Part shown: one piece after another, positions 25,496 to 36,854 of the stretch
Numbering within the stretch: the first letter of the stretch is position 1
How the letters are laid out: every line of letters starts with the position of its first letter
DNA from: Thermobifida fusca NBRC 14071 = JCM 3263
GTDB lineage: Bacteria; Actinomycetota; Actinomycetes; Streptosporangiales; Streptosporangiaceae
DNA: 51,621 bases
Reading direction: 5' to 3'
NCBI RefSeq assembly: GCF_001592045.1
Contig: NZ_BCWB01000049.1
Location: 1 to 51,621 of the forward strand
Notes under the pieces: model-generated
What the model was told of the DNA's origin: nothing
Database searches by the model: none
Seen by the model: only the letters and a program-made list of their open reading frames with translations
Translations under genes and position numbers: made by a program

Positions 25496-25939
25496 ATGGC
25501 AGACGGAGAAGTCCTCATCGTTGTCGGCGCCGCGATCATCCGGGACGGCGCAGTCCTCGCCGCGCAACGTGCAGAACCCGAGAGCATGCGGGGCGGATGG
25601 GAGTTCCCCGGCGGCAAGGTTGACCTCGGTGAGAGCGAGGAAGAGGCGCTGATCCGCGAGTGCCGGGAAGAACTGGATGTCGACGTCCGGCCGTTGGAAC
25701 GGCTGCCCCGCGAAGTCGACTTTCCTACACGCCCCGGCAGCCCTCGCGCGGTCCTGCGCCTGTGGACCGCAGAACTCCTTCGCGGCGAACCCCGCCTCGT
25801 GGAGCACCTGGCGCTGCGCTGGCTGACCCCGGAGACCCTCGACGACGTGGACTGGCTGCCCACCGACGCACCGTTCCTCGACGATGTCCGGAACGTTTTG
25901 GCGCCGCACAGCGTCTCCAGCTCCCTGCTCGACAAGTGA
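25496..25939 (+). CDS. Nudix hydrolase, MutT-like
   Basis: The 147-aa protein contains a full Nudix box beginning GGKVDLGESEEEALIREC at about 38 and ending REELDV, with Asp in place of the usual final Gly. GGWEFPGG before the box is the MutT signature, so 8-oxo-dGTP diphosphatase activity is likely, though other nucleotides are possible. The start ATG at 25496 has a weak ribosome site. The nine-base gap suggests cotranscription with the acyltransferase, without an obvious functional link. Confidence 0.88.
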   Translation: MADGEVLIVVGAAIIRDGAVLAAQRAEPESMRGGWEFPGGKVDLGESEEEALIRECREELDVDVRPLERLPREVDFPTRPGSPRAVLRLWTAELLRGEPRLVEHLALRWLTPETLDDVDWLPTDAPFLDDVRNVLAPHSVSSSLLDK

Positions 25940-25996
25940 CCAAAGAGCGCACCCCGTGTGACCAGCCCGTCATCACGGCAGGGGGTGAGCGGCGCA

Positions 25997-26002
25997 TAAA
26001 AT
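25997..26002 (+). promoter_or_regulatory. Candidate -10 element of typA
   Basis: TAAAAT matches the -10 consensus in five of six positions; the -35 region (CACGGC near 25974-25980) is poor. Transcription would start near 26009, which rules out the in-frame ATG at 26001 and supports translation from 26067. Confidence 0.4.
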
Positions 26003-26066
26003 GGCGGGAGGCCGCGGAAGTCGCGGTGCCCCCTCTGTTTTCCCACAACACGATCGAGACTTTCGC

Positions 26067-27953
26067 ATGCCTACCGCCACCACCGCCCACAACACGGCCC
26101 GCCGCACCGACCTGCGCAACATCGCCATCGTCGCGCACGTCGACCACGGCAAAACCACCCTCGTGGACGCCATGCTCTGGCAGTCCGGGGCGTTCCGCGC
26201 CAACCAGGACGTCGACGAGCGGGTCATGGACTCCGGTGATCTGGAACGCGAGAAGGGCATCACCATCCTCGCCAAGAACACCGCGGTCCGCTACACCACG
26301 CCCGCCGGCGAGAACATCGTCATCAACATCGTCGACACCCCTGGCCACGCCGACTTCGGCGGGGAAGTGGAGCGCGGGCTGTCCATGGTGGACGGTGTGC
26401 TGCTGCTTGTCGACGCCAGCGAAGGGCCTCTCCCGCAGACGCGGTTCGTGCTGCGCAAAGCCCTGGCTGCCCAGCTCCCGGTGATCCTCGTCATCAACAA
26501 GGTGGACCGCCCGGACAGCCGGATCGCCGAGGTGGTGGACGACACCTACGAGCTCTTCCTCGACCTGGACGCCACCGAGGAGCAGATCGACTTCCCCATC
26601 GTCTACGCGTGCGCCCGCGAAGGCCGGGCCTCCCTCACCCGCCCCGCCGACGGCAGCCTCCCCGACAGCGACACTCTGGAACCGCTGTTCACCACCATCC
26701 TCGACACGATTCCCGCCCCCGCCTACACCCCGGGCGCACCCCTCCAAGCCCACGTCACGAACCTGGACGCGTCCCCGTTCCTGGGCCGGCTCGCCCTGTG
26801 CCGCGTCCACCAGGGAGAGATCCGCAAAGGCCAGCAGGTCGCCTGGATCCGCACCGACGGCAGCATCGAGCACGTCAAAGTCACCGAACTGTTCCTGACC
26901 GAGGCGTTGGACCGCAAGCCCGCGGAGAAAGCCGGGCCTGGCGACATCATTGCGATCGCCGGTATCCCCGACATCATGATCGGGGAGACCCTGGCCGACC
27001 CGGCGGATCCCCGGCCGCTGCCGCCGATCACCGTGGACGAGCCAGCGATCTCCATGACGATCGGCACGAACACGTCGCCGCTCGTGGGCCGGGTCAAAAG
27101 CGCGAAGGTCACCGCCCGCCTCGTCAAAGAACGTCTCGACCGGGAACTCGTCGGCAACGTCAGCCTGCGCGTCCTGCCCACCGACCGGCCTGACACGTGG
27201 GAGGTGCAGGGGCGCGGGGAGCTGGCGCTGGCCATCCTCGTCGAGCAGATGCGCCGTGAAGGCTACGAGCTGACCGTGGGCAAACCGCAGGTCGTCACCA
27301 AGGTCATCGACGGCCAGGTCCACGAGCCTGTGGAGCGCCTCACCGTGGACATCCCCGAGGAGTACCTGGGCGCCGTCACCCAGCTCCTCAACATCCGCAA
27401 GGGCCGCATGGAGACCATGACCAACCATGGCACCGGATGGGTCCGCATGGACTGGACGGTGCCGTCGCGCGGCCTCATCGGCTTCCGCACCGAGTTCCTC
27501 ACCGAGACGCGCGGCACCGGTATCGCCCACCACGTCTTCGACGGTTATGCGCCGTGGTTCGGCGAGCTCCGCACGCGCGCCACTGGATCGCTGGTCGCCG
27601 ACCGCAGCGGCAAAGCCACCGCCTATGCCATGTTCGGCCTGCAGGAGCGAGGCACGCTTTTCGTGGAGCCGGGCACCGAGGTCTACGAGGGCATGGTGGT
27701 CGGCGAGAACTCCCGTGCCGACGACATCGACGTCAACATCACCAAGGAGCGCAAGGTCAGCAACGTGCGCTCCTCCACCGCCGAGGAGCTCGAACGCCTC
27801 TCCCCGCCGCGCAAGCTCTCCTTGGAGGAGGCGTTGGAGTTCTGCCGCGAGGACGAATGCGTGGAGGTCACCCCGGAGGCGGTCCGCATCCGCAAAGTCA
27901 TCCTCGACCAGAAGGAGCGGGCCCGCATCCTGGCCCACCGCAAGCGCCGCTGA
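26067..27953 (+). CDS. typA: Translational GTPase TypA/BipA
   Basis: This ribosome-associated GTPase of 628 aa is involved in stress and cold adaptation of translation. G motifs: AHVDHGKT (23-30, G1), DTPGHADF (G3) and NKVDR (G4). EF-G-like domains II, III and V follow, with the BipA-specific C-terminal domain containing [11 protein letters not shown] and [18 protein letters not shown] chose ATG at 26067 because it gives the normal family N-terminus just before [17 protein letters not shown]. Monocistronic. Confidence 0.95.
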   Translation: MPTATTAHNTARRTDLRNIAIVAHVDHGKTTLVDAMLWQSGAFRANQDVDERVMDSGDLEREKGITILAKNTAVRYTTPAGENIVINIVDTPGHADFGGEVERGLSMVDGVLLLVDASEGPLPQTRFVLRKALAAQLPVILVINKVDRPDSRIAEVVDDTYELFLDLDATEEQIDFPIVYACAREGRASLTRPADGSLPDSDTLEPLFTTILDTIPAPAYTPGAPLQAHVTNLDASPFLGRLALCRVHQGEIRKGQQVAWIRTDGSIEHVKVTELFLTEALDRKPAEKAGPGDIIAIAGIPDIMIGETLADPADPRPLPPITVDEPAISMTIGTNTSPLVGRVKSAKVTARLVKERLDRELVGNVSLRVLPTDRPDTWEVQGRGELALAILVEQMRREGYELTVGKPQVVTKVIDGQVHEPVERLTVDIPEEYLGAVTQLLNIRKGRMETMTNHGTGWVRMDWTVPSRGLIGFRTEFLTETRGTGIAHHVFDGYAPWFGELRTRATGSLVADRSGKATAYAMFGLQERGTLFVEPGTEVYEGMVVGENSRADDIDVNITKERKVSNVRSSTAEELERLSPPRKLSLEEALEFCREDECVEVTPEAVRIRKVILDQKERARILAHRKRR

Positions 27954-28146
27954 GCGCGGCTGCAGACGCCCTAGCTGCGGGGAAGGCGGCAGCCCGTGCG
28001 GCACAGAAGAAAACCAGCAAACGTCGCATTCCCTTGACCGCATGGTTTTCTCGCGTTTCCAACCGTAATCTGAGGGGCACACGACGCCTTCCCGGTTTCC
28101 GGTGCTCGAGCGGCGATGTCCGTCGGGCGAACGATAAGGACCTTCC

Positions 28147-29328
28147 ATGGCGCAGCCTCACGCGGTCATCATCGGTGGCGGTGTCGGCGGGCTCACCGCC
28201 GCGGTCGCCCTCCACGACAGGGGATGGGCTGTCACCGTCTGCGAACCGTCCACATCTCCAGGAGCCGTCGACACCGGCCTGGGGATCCTCCCCAACGGGC
28301 TACGCGTACTGCGCGCCCTCGGCGTCGGTGAAGCCTTCCACGCGGCCGCAGCCTGGCCGCCTACGGTGGAACTGCGCCGCGCCGACGGCCGTGTCCTGCT
28401 GCGCCTGGAACAGGAGCGGTTGACCCGCAGGTACGGGGCAGCGGTCGCTGTGGTCAGCCGCTCCGCCCTGCTCCGACTCCTCGCCGCCCGGCTGCCGGCC
28501 GGGGCGATCCACGTGGGTGTGACGGTGACCGAGCTCCACGTGGGGGACATCCACCAGCGGGCCCATGTTCGCACCACGGCGGGCGACCTGGCCGCAGACC
28601 TCGTTGTCGCGGCCGACGGTGTCCACTCCAGGATGCGCGCCCTGCTGTTCCCCCGCCACCCGGAACCGACGTATGCGGGCTTCACGACGTGGCGGTTCCT
28701 CGCCCCCGCCCCGGTGCACGCCGTCCCGGCAGGGGAGACGTGGGGCAGCGGCGCGTCCTTCGGGGTGCTGCCCCTGCCCGACGGCCGGGCCTACTGCTAT
28801 GCCACGGCCACCGCACCCGCGGGTCAGCGGTCCGCCGACGAGCGGGCCGAACTCTTGCGGCTGTTCGGCTCCTGGCACGACCCCATTCCCGCACTGGTCC
28901 GCGCTGTCCCCGCCCAGGCAGTGGTCCGCGCAGACGCCTGGGTGGCCGACGATCCGCTGCCTGCCTACCACAGCGGCCGGGTGGCGCTGGTCGGGGACGC
29001 CGCCCACGCCGCCCCGCCCAACCTGGACCTGGGCGTCTGCCTGGCCATGGAGGACGCTGTCGTGCTCGCCCACCGCGCTAGCGGCTCCGCCGCCTACCTG
29101 CCGACCGCGTTGACCTCCTACACCGACGACCGGATCCAACGGACCAGCCGGGTCGTGCAGCGGGTCGCGCAGTTCGCGGAGATGGCCCGGACCGCCTCCC
29201 CAGCCCTGGTCCGGTTCCGCGATGCCGGGATCAGAGCGGTGGGCGCGTTCGCCGCCCACCAGGTGGCGCAGCGCTACCTGGACTCCCTGGTGGAGTGGGA
29301 GCCGCCGCGACAGAGTGCGCTGCTCTGA
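28147..29328 (+). CDS. FAD-dependent monooxygenase
   Basis: This group A (p-hydroxybenzoate-hydroxylase-like) flavoprotein has 393 aa. It shows the FAD GxGxxG loop VIIGGGVGGLTAA (about 6-18), a DG motif (VVAADGVHSRMRA) and a GD motif (LVGDAAHAAPPNLDLG). The usual PNLGQG loop is changed to PNLDLG. The substrate is not evident; homologues act on aromatic rings or small antibiotics. AAGGA lies six bases before the ATG. It is monocistronic and ends 11 bases from the convergent LysR gene. An inverted repeat, GAAAACCA/TGGTTTTC (28009-28016 and 28043-28050), lies in the upstream gap. Confidence 0.87.
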   Translation: MAQPHAVIIGGGVGGLTAAVALHDRGWAVTVCEPSTSPGAVDTGLGILPNGLRVLRALGVGEAFHAAAAWPPTVELRRADGRVLLRLEQERLTRRYGAAVAVVSRSALLRLLAARLPAGAIHVGVTVTELHVGDIHQRAHVRTTAGDLAADLVVAADGVHSRMRALLFPRHPEPTYAGFTTWRFLAPAPVHAVPAGETWGSGASFGVLPLPDGRAYCYATATAPAGQRSADERAELLRLFGSWHDPIPALVRAVPAQAVVRADAWVADDPLPAYHSGRVALVGDAAHAAPPNLDLGVCLAMEDAVVLAHRASGSAAYLPTALTSYTDDRIQRTSRVVQRVAQFAEMARTASPALVRFRDAGIRAVGAFAAHQVAQRYLDSLVEWEPPRQSALL

Positions 29329-29339
29329 CCGCACACGCC

Positions 29340-30293
29340 TCAGATCCGCTTGAGTTTCTCGGTTGGGGCGATGACTTCGAGGTCTTCGCCGAGCTCGGCT
29401 TTGGTGAGGGTGCCGAGGTAGGACATGAGCACCCGCCAGAAGGCCCGCGCGGTCCGGGAGAGGGCGACGTCTTTGCGGTGGGCGAGCGCGATGGTGCGGA
29501 GTAGTCGCGGCTCGGCGAGCGGGGTGCCGCGCAGTCCGGGACGGTTCCGCAGCACCATGCTGGGCACGACCGCCAGCCCCAGGCCGGCTTCGACGAACCG
29601 CAGCACCGCGTCCATCTCACCGCCTTCCACGGCCAGGCGGGGTTCGAAGCCCGCGGCCCGGCAGGCGCTGAGTGTCGTCTCCCGCACGTCGTAGCCGCGC
29701 CGGAACATCACCAGTGGCTGGTCCCGCAGGTCGGTGATCCGCATTGCCCCGCCGTTGGTGGGCGGGGGCTGAGATATCGGGCTGGCGACGACCAGACTCT
29801 CCCGCAGGATCGGCACGGTCACGAACGCCGGATCGCTGCTGTGCAGGGGCAGGATGATCAGGGCGAGGTCGAGTTCGCCACCGCCGAGGGCGCGGATGAG
29901 GTCGCGGGAGCCGCCCTCTTCCACGTGCAGTTCGATTCCCGGGTAGCGTTCGTGGAATCGGACGAGGGCGTCGGCGAGCAGCCCAGCGCACAGGGACGGG
30001 GTGGCGCCGAGGCGCACCCAGCCGCGGCGCATGCCCGCGAGTTCCTGGATCTCCCGGCGTGCCGTCTCCACGTCGGCGAGGATGCGCTGGGCGAGCGGCA
30101 GCAGGATTTCTCCCGCCGGAGTGAGTGTGATATTTCCCCGGGCGCGCACGAAGAGCGGCGCGCCGAGTTCTTCTTCGAGGGCCTTGATCTGCTTGCTCAG
30201 ACTGGGTTGCGCGACTCGGGAAAGCTCAGCTGCCCGGGTGAAATGTCGGGTTTCGGCCACTGCGAGGAAGTAGGCCAATTGCTGGAGCTGCAT
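29340..30293 (-). CDS. LysR-family transcriptional regulator
   Basis: The 317-aa protein has an N-terminal winged HTH (AETRHFTRAAELSRVAQPSLSKQIKALEEELG, in two segments across residues 12-43) and a C-terminal periplasmic-binding-like effector domain. It is divergent from sdhCAB, with a perfect dyad in between, so it probably controls succinate dehydrogenase and itself in response to a carboxylate or aromatic ligand. ATG at 30293 begins MQLQQLAYFLAVAETRHF, the classic LysR start. Confidence 0.92.
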   Translation of the reverse strand: MQLQQLAYFLAVAETRHFTRAAELSRVAQPSLSKQIKALEEELGAPLFVRARGNITLTPAGEILLPLAQRILADVETARREIQELAGMRRGWVRLGATPSLCAGLLADALVRFHERYPGIELHVEEGGSRDLIRALGGGELDLALIILPLHSSDPAFVTVPILRESLVVASPISQPPPTNGGAMRITDLRDQPLVMFRRGYDVRETTLSACRAAGFEPRLAVEGGEMDAVLRFVEAGLGLAVVPSMVLRNRPGLRGTPLAEPRLLRTIALAHRKDVALSRTARAFWRVLMSYLGTLTKAELGEDLEVIAPTEKLKRI

Positions 30294-30296
30294 AGT

Positions 30297-30315
30297 CCAT
30301 AGCCTAAAGCTATGG
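30297..30315. promoter_or_regulatory. LysR-type operator (perfect inverted repeat)
   Basis: CCATAGC (30297-30303) and GCTATGG (30309-30315) flank CTAAA. It has the T-N11-A layout typical of LysR sites (ATAGC-N5-GCTAT). It begins four bases before the LysR start codon and 58 bases before sdhC, the expected place for autoregulation and divergent control. Confidence 0.75.
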
Positions 30316-30372
30316 TCACGAGCGTTCTGATGACTTAGACGAACCTGTTAAGAAAGATCTAAAGTTCACAAC

Positions 30373-31089
30373 GTGGCGAACAGTACCCTGACGAAGCAGC
30401 GATCGGCAGCATTCAGATCGACGGTGGCGCTCAAGGCCGCGATGGCGATCACCGGTGCGATCCTGGTGCTGTTCCTGATCGCGCACATGTACGGCAACCT
30501 GATGATCTTCGGGGGGCAGGAGGCCTTCGACGAGTACTCCCACCACCTGAGAGTGCTCGGCGCTCCGATGCTCCCGACCAACGGCTTCCTGTGGATTATG
30601 CGCGTCGTCCTCCTGGCGAGCGTCCTCATCCACATGTACGCGGCCTTCACCCTGTGGAACCGGGCGCGGCAGGCGACCGCAGGCAAGGGATCACGGCGCT
30701 ACCACAGCAAGAAGAACCGGACCGGAGTGCAGCGCACCTACGCGTCCTTCACCATGCGCTGGGGCGGCGTGGTCATCGCGCTTTTCGTGCTCTACCACCT
30801 GCTCCACCTCACCACCAACCACATTGCTCCGGGTGGGGCCTCCGACAGCCCGTACGAGCGGGTCGTCAACGGCTTCCAGATCTGGTGGGTGGTGCTGACC
30901 TACTTCATCTCGATGCTGGCGGTCGGCTTCCACCTGCGGCACGGGCTGTGGAGCGCAGTGCAGACCCTCGGTAAGAACAAGGCGCGGCGTCAGCGTGCCA
31001 TCAACGCCGTTGCGACTGCCGTCGCCGTGGCCATCACGGTCGGGTTCCTCATTCCCCCGTTCTCCGTTCTCTTTGGGCTGGTGGGCTAG
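30373..31089 (+). CDS. sdhC: Succinate dehydrogenase cytochrome b subunit
   Basis: This is the membrane anchor of respiratory complex II, b558 family: a single five-helix subunit of 238 aa that carries heme b and replaces separate SdhC/SdhD. Helices at about 20-42, 73-92, 128-150, 168-190 and 212-232 contain His residues suitable as heme ligands (LIAHMYGN, LIHMYAAF, YHLLHLTTNH, GFHLRHG). The GTG start at 30373 has a weak upstream site. sdhA follows directly after the stop. Confidence 0.92.
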   Translation: MANSTLTKQRSAAFRSTVALKAAMAITGAILVLFLIAHMYGNLMIFGGQEAFDEYSHHLRVLGAPMLPTNGFLWIMRVVLLASVLIHMYAAFTLWNRARQATAGKGSRRYHSKKNRTGVQRTYASFTMRWGGVVIALFVLYHLLHLTTNHIAPGGASDSPYERVVNGFQIWWVVLTYFISMLAVGFHLRHGLWSAVQTLGKNKARRQRAINAVATAVAVAITVGFLIPPFSVLFGLVG

Positions 31090-33026
<1,937 letters not shown>

Positions 33027-33030
<4 letters not shown>

Positions 33031-33773
33031 GAATCACCCTGCGTGTGTGGCGTCAGAAGAGCAGGGACGACGAAGGCCGGATGGTCACCTACGAGCTCGA
33101 TGACGTCAACGAGAACATGTCCTTCCTGGAGATGCTCGACGTCCTCAACGAGAAGCTCACGCTCCAGGGCGAGGACCCGATCGCGTTCGACCACGACTGC
33201 CGGGAAGGCATCTGCGGCGCGTGCGGCGTGGTGATCAACGGTGTCGCCCACGGCCCCGAAGTGACGACCACCTGCCAGCTGCACATGCGCAGTTTCAAGG
33301 ACGGCGACGTCATCGAGGTCGAGCCGTGGCGGGCCAAGGCGTTCCCGGTGATCAAGGACCTGGTGGTCGACCGGAGCGCGTTCGACCGCATCATCCAGGC
33401 GGGCGGTTACATCAGCGCGCCCACCGGCACGGCCCCGGACGCGCACTCCGTCCCGGTGCCCAAGGCTGACGCGGACCGCGCGTTCGACGCCGCCACCTGC
33501 ATCGGCTGCGGCGCTTGCGTGGCGGCCTGCCCCAACGCCTCGGCGATGCTGTTCACCGCAGCCAAGATCACCCACCTGGGCATGCTCCCGCAGGGACAGC
33601 CCGAGCGGGCCTCCCGCGTGGTGAAGATGGTCAACCAGCACGACGAGGAAGGCTTCGGCGGCTGCACCAACATCGGCGAATGTGCAGCGGTCTGCCCGAA
33701 GGGCATCCCGTTGGACACGATCTCCCAGCTCAACAACGACCTGTTGAGTGCGCTGGCCTCCGGAAAGCTGTAA
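33027..33773 (+). CDS. sdhB: Succinate dehydrogenase iron-sulfur subunit
   Basis: This 248-aa subunit carries electrons from flavin to quinone. The [2Fe-2S] cysteines are in CREGICGAC (58, 63, 66) and Cys83. The [4Fe-4S]/[3Fe-4S] cysteines are in [13 protein letters not shown] (about 158-170) and [14 protein letters not shown] (about 213-226). The GTG start overlaps the sdhA stop (GTGA). Last gene of sdhCAB. Confidence 0.96.
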
Positions 33774-33796
33774 CAGGCTTTCTTCGGCTTCAGACA

Positions 33797-33832
33797 GCGG
33801 GCCCGCCCTCCCCTGGGGAAGGGCGGGCCCGC
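33797..33832. terminator. Strong hairpin between convergent genes
   Basis: A perfect 13-bp GC stem (33797-33809 with 33820-33832) and a 10-base loop that can pair further (CCCC/GGGG) follow sdhB by 23 bases. There is no T tract, which is common in high-GC actinobacteria. It can serve both sdhB and the convergent helicase gene. Confidence 0.75.
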
Positions 33833-33872
33833 CCGCATGAAGGCAGCGGACCCGCTCCTTCGACTGGGAAGC

Positions 33873-36731
33873 TCACAGCCAGGTGAACCGGGACTCTGTC
33901 TCCGACGGGTACGGGTCCGTGGCGTAGTAGGTGTGCAGCAGCCGGGACCCCGCCGGGCTCGCGGTGTAGATGGGCTCCCCGGCGGACAGCCACCGGTTCC
34001 ACGCCCGCGCAAACGCTTCCACTCCCCGCCGGTCGCGGCCCAGCAGTGCCGGCACCGCGTGGAACACCGCGGGGTTCTCCGGGGCTTTGCCGAGCAGCCA
34101 GTCCATCCCCATCCGCTGGGCCTGCGCTGCATCGGCGGGAGGCTCGATCCGGTAGCGGTTGATGATGTAGCGGGGCTGGCCTACCAGCGGTGAGATCACC
34201 TCGTCCAAGGCCGTGCTGAAGGCTTTGGCTTCGGCAGGCCCGGCGCCGGTGAACGTGAGCCGGAACGTGCCGTCCGTGTCGATGTCCAACCGCAGGCCTT
34301 CCGCGCCCACCGGGGAATACCCCGCCGCATGCATCGCATCCGCAATGGCGTAACCGAACCGGAGAATGTCAGGCTCCCCAGAGGCGATCTCGAAAAGCTG
34401 GGCGGCCCGCCGGATCCGCGGCCGCCGGGCCAGCAGCCGGTAGGCGCAGACCCCGCCGGCCACCGCCCCTGCCACGGCCAGGCCGGCCGACGGCGGAAGG
34501 CCGAACGCGGTCACCACCAGCAGGACCGCGGCCGCGACCACGGGAACAGACAGCACGATCTTCCACAGCGGGGACACCGCCAACTGTTCAGCAGTGTCCA
34601 CCCCCGCCCGGCCCGGCACGGCGGGCGGCGGTTGCGGGGACTGGCCTGCCGGGCGGGGCGCCAGCACTCCCCGATACTGCTGCGGCCGGACCCGGACCGT
34701 GGCCAGCAGTTCGTCCGTGTAGGGGGAGCCGATCCGCCACCGCTCCCGGGTATCCTCTCGGTCTTCGGCGCGCCGCAGCATCCGCTCGTTGATGCCCGCG
34801 AACTGGTCCACCGGCGGCGGCGCATACGGGGAGAGCGCCGGGTCGACGTGCGCGACCCCGCTCATCACTTCCCCGTCAGCAGCCGCTCCCAGGTAGCCTT
34901 CGTGCTTGCGGACGAACCGCTCCCAGTCCGCGCTCCCCTTGGGGTGGGTGTCGCTGACACACACCACTGTCCAGGTGTGCGCGGTCTTCTCCGGCCACTC
35001 CGGGTCAAGGCGCAGCGCACGGCCGCGCCCTTGAACCACCGAGGTGGGGGTGGTGGCGGTCGTCAAGTCCACGATCGTGTTGACCCGGGGAGTGTCCCAG
35101 CCTTCGCCGAGCAGTCCGAGCGTGCCCACTAGGACTTGGCAGCGGCCCTCTTCGAAGTATTCGGTGACCAGTCGGGCCCAGGTCCGGGACGTCCAGCGGC
35201 CTTCGATCCGCACCAGGGAGCCGCGGGACCCCGTATCCACACAGGTCAAGTTGAGGGCGGGGCGGCGCTCCTTGACGAACGCGATGAAATCGTCCGCGGT
35301 GTCCGGGGCCGCGGCCACGGTGCGGTTGGTCACCAGCATGGGATGCAGGGCGCTGGTGCGCTCGTCTGTGGCCAACAGCTCCAACTGCAGCCACGCCGAC
35401 CCAGCTTGGTCGTCGAGCACGTCGCGCAACTGCGGTGAAGGGCGCACACTGGCCCGTTCGTGGTCGCACAGCACCAGGGCCCGCAGCCGCGAACCCAAGA
35501 ACGCGGACTCAGCTGCGATGATCTGCACAGTGCTCTGCGATTTCGCGGAGCTCCGAGCCAGCACCCGGTCCACGGGGGAACGGCCGCCGCGGATGCCGTG
35601 CCGGGTCAGTGTGTATCCGATCGCCCGCAGCGCGGTGCGAATCCGCTCCCACGCTTGCGTGTCCCGGTCGTCGGCGGCCCGCTCCGGGGCGACGAGCTCT
35701 TTGCCCTGGTGGGGGGCCAGACAGTTGAGGACGTAGTCGCTGATCAGCACCATCCAGTCGTCAGCCGTGGGGGCGCTGCGGTGCCGCTCCAGGAGACGGG
35801 CGCCGGGCGGCAGCATGAACAGCCCGGCATGGTGCAGACGCAGGGCTGCGTCGGTGAGTTCCGGTTCCTGCGCGGCCAGTTGCGCCCAGCTCGCCTGCTC
35901 CCCCGTGTCGGTGACACGCTCGCAGAACCTGCGGCGCAGCCAGGTCACGAAGTCGGTGCTGGCAAAACCGGGGGAGAACAGGTCGGTGCAGAGTTCCGTG
36001 AACCGCAGTCCTTGCTCGGCGATGTAGTCCTGTTCGGCGGGTGTGGGTTCGGTGATCCAGACGAGTTCCGCGAAGGGGGCGAGGTAGCCGTCGCGGACCA
36101 GGGCGGGAATGGAAGCCCCGCGGATCGGGGCGCCGAACATGCGCCGAACCAGTACGGCCTCACTGTCCGTTAGGGTCTCCCACGGGGTGCCGGTGAGGCC
36201 GAGGACGTGGGCGTTCGGGAGTTCCCGCAGCACGTCGGCGAGCAGCCGCCCCCACATCTGCAGGAGGTGGTGGCACTCGTCGAGGATGACGGTGACCGGC
36301 CCCGCCGCACGCAGGGCTTCGAGCAGGGCGCTGCCGTTGCCGTGCAGCCGACCCAGGGGAGGCAGTTCATTTCCCTCTTCGTCGGTCTCCGCATCCGGGT
36401 CGAACACAGCTAGCGACTGGTAGGTCAGCACGGTGACGTCGTGGTCGAGGGAGCGCCGGGTTCCCGCAGTACACCCGTCGGGGCGGTCGAACTTCCGCCA
36501 CAGGGCGAGCCACTGGTTTTGGACCGCGGTGTTGGGGACGAACACCACCGTGCGGTGGCCAAGCCGCCGCGCCGCTTCCAATCCGACGAGAGTCTTGCCC
36601 GCTCCGGGAGGCAGCACCACCCACGCACGCCGTTCCCCCGACGCCCAACGGGCATCCAACGCTTCCAGCGCGTGCCGCTGGTACGACCGAAATCCACCCG
36701 GCCAGCGGGCCGATGCGACTCTGCTCATCAT
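33873..36731 (-). CDS. SF2 DEAD/DEAH-type helicase with membrane segments
   Basis: The protein has about 952 aa from the ATG pair at 36731. An earlier TTG in frame would add 34 residues, and neither start has a good ribosome site. RecA-like domain 1 has the Q-motif-like GGFRSYQRHALEAL, Walker A LPPGAGKT (about 40-47), the DECH box (about 150) and GLTGTPW. Domain 2 has VGTLGLLGEGWDTPRVN and VVQGRGRALR (about 563-572, motif VI). After a Pro-rich stretch come two adjacent hydrophobic segments (about 719-765), then a soluble C-terminal domain of about 185 residues that I do not recognise. The target (DNA or RNA) is unknown. It is monocistronic, with no methylase or nuclease beside it. Confidence 0.85.
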   Translation of the reverse strand: MMSRVASARWPGGFRSYQRHALEALDARWASGERRAWVVLPPGAGKTLVGLEAARRLGHRTVVFVPNTAVQNQWLALWRKFDRPDGCTAGTRRSLDHDVTVLTYQSLAVFDPDAETDEEGNELPPLGRLHGNGSALLEALRAAGPVTVILDECHHLLQMWGRLLADVLRELPNAHVLGLTGTPWETLTDSEAVLVRRMFGAPIRGASIPALVRDGYLAPFAELVWITEPTPAEQDYIAEQGLRFTELCTDLFSPGFASTDFVTWLRRRFCERVTDTGEQASWAQLAAQEPELTDAALRLHHAGLFMLPPGARLLERHRSAPTADDWMVLISDYVLNCLAPHQGKELVAPERAADDRDTQAWERIRTALRAIGYTLTRHGIRGGRSPVDRVLARSSAKSQSTVQIIAAESAFLGSRLRALVLCDHERASVRPSPQLRDVLDDQAGSAWLQLELLATDERTSALHPMLVTNRTVAAAPDTADDFIAFVKERRPALNLTCVDTGSRGSLVRIEGRWTSRTWARLVTEYFEEGRCQVLVGTLGLLGEGWDTPRVNTIVDLTTATTPTSVVQGRGRALRLDPEWPEKTAHTWTVVCVSDTHPKGSADWERFVRKHEGYLGAAADGEVMSGVAHVDPALSPYAPPPVDQFAGINERMLRRAEDREDTRERWRIGSPYTDELLATVRVRPQQYRGVLAPRPAGQSPQPPPAVPGRAGVDTAEQLAVSPLWKIVLSVPVVAAAVLLVVTAFGLPPSAGLAVAGAVAGGVCAYRLLARRPRIRRAAQLFEIASGEPDILRFGYAIADAMHAAGYSPVGAEGLRLDIDTDGTFRLTFTGAGPAEAKAFSTALDEVISPLVGQPRYIINRYRIEPPADAAQAQRMGMDWLLGKAPENPAVFHAVPALLGRDRRGVEAFARAWNRWLSAGEPIYTASPAGSRLLHTYYATDPYPSETESRFTWL

Positions 36732-36854
36732 GGTGTGCGCGGTGTGGTGCCCCAGGCCGTCAAGCCAGGGAGAGAACGCGGCCTCCTCTCTCCTCGTCAG
36801 GGAACGCGGCGAGCAGCGGCACGGGGCCGTCAAGTACCGCGCGGGGATGGGATG

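Noticed and set aside
25725-28148. 807-codon minus-strand frame opposite the Nudix gene and typA
   Set aside because: It is the antisense shadow of typA, a normal effect of high-GC codon bias, and has no domain sense.
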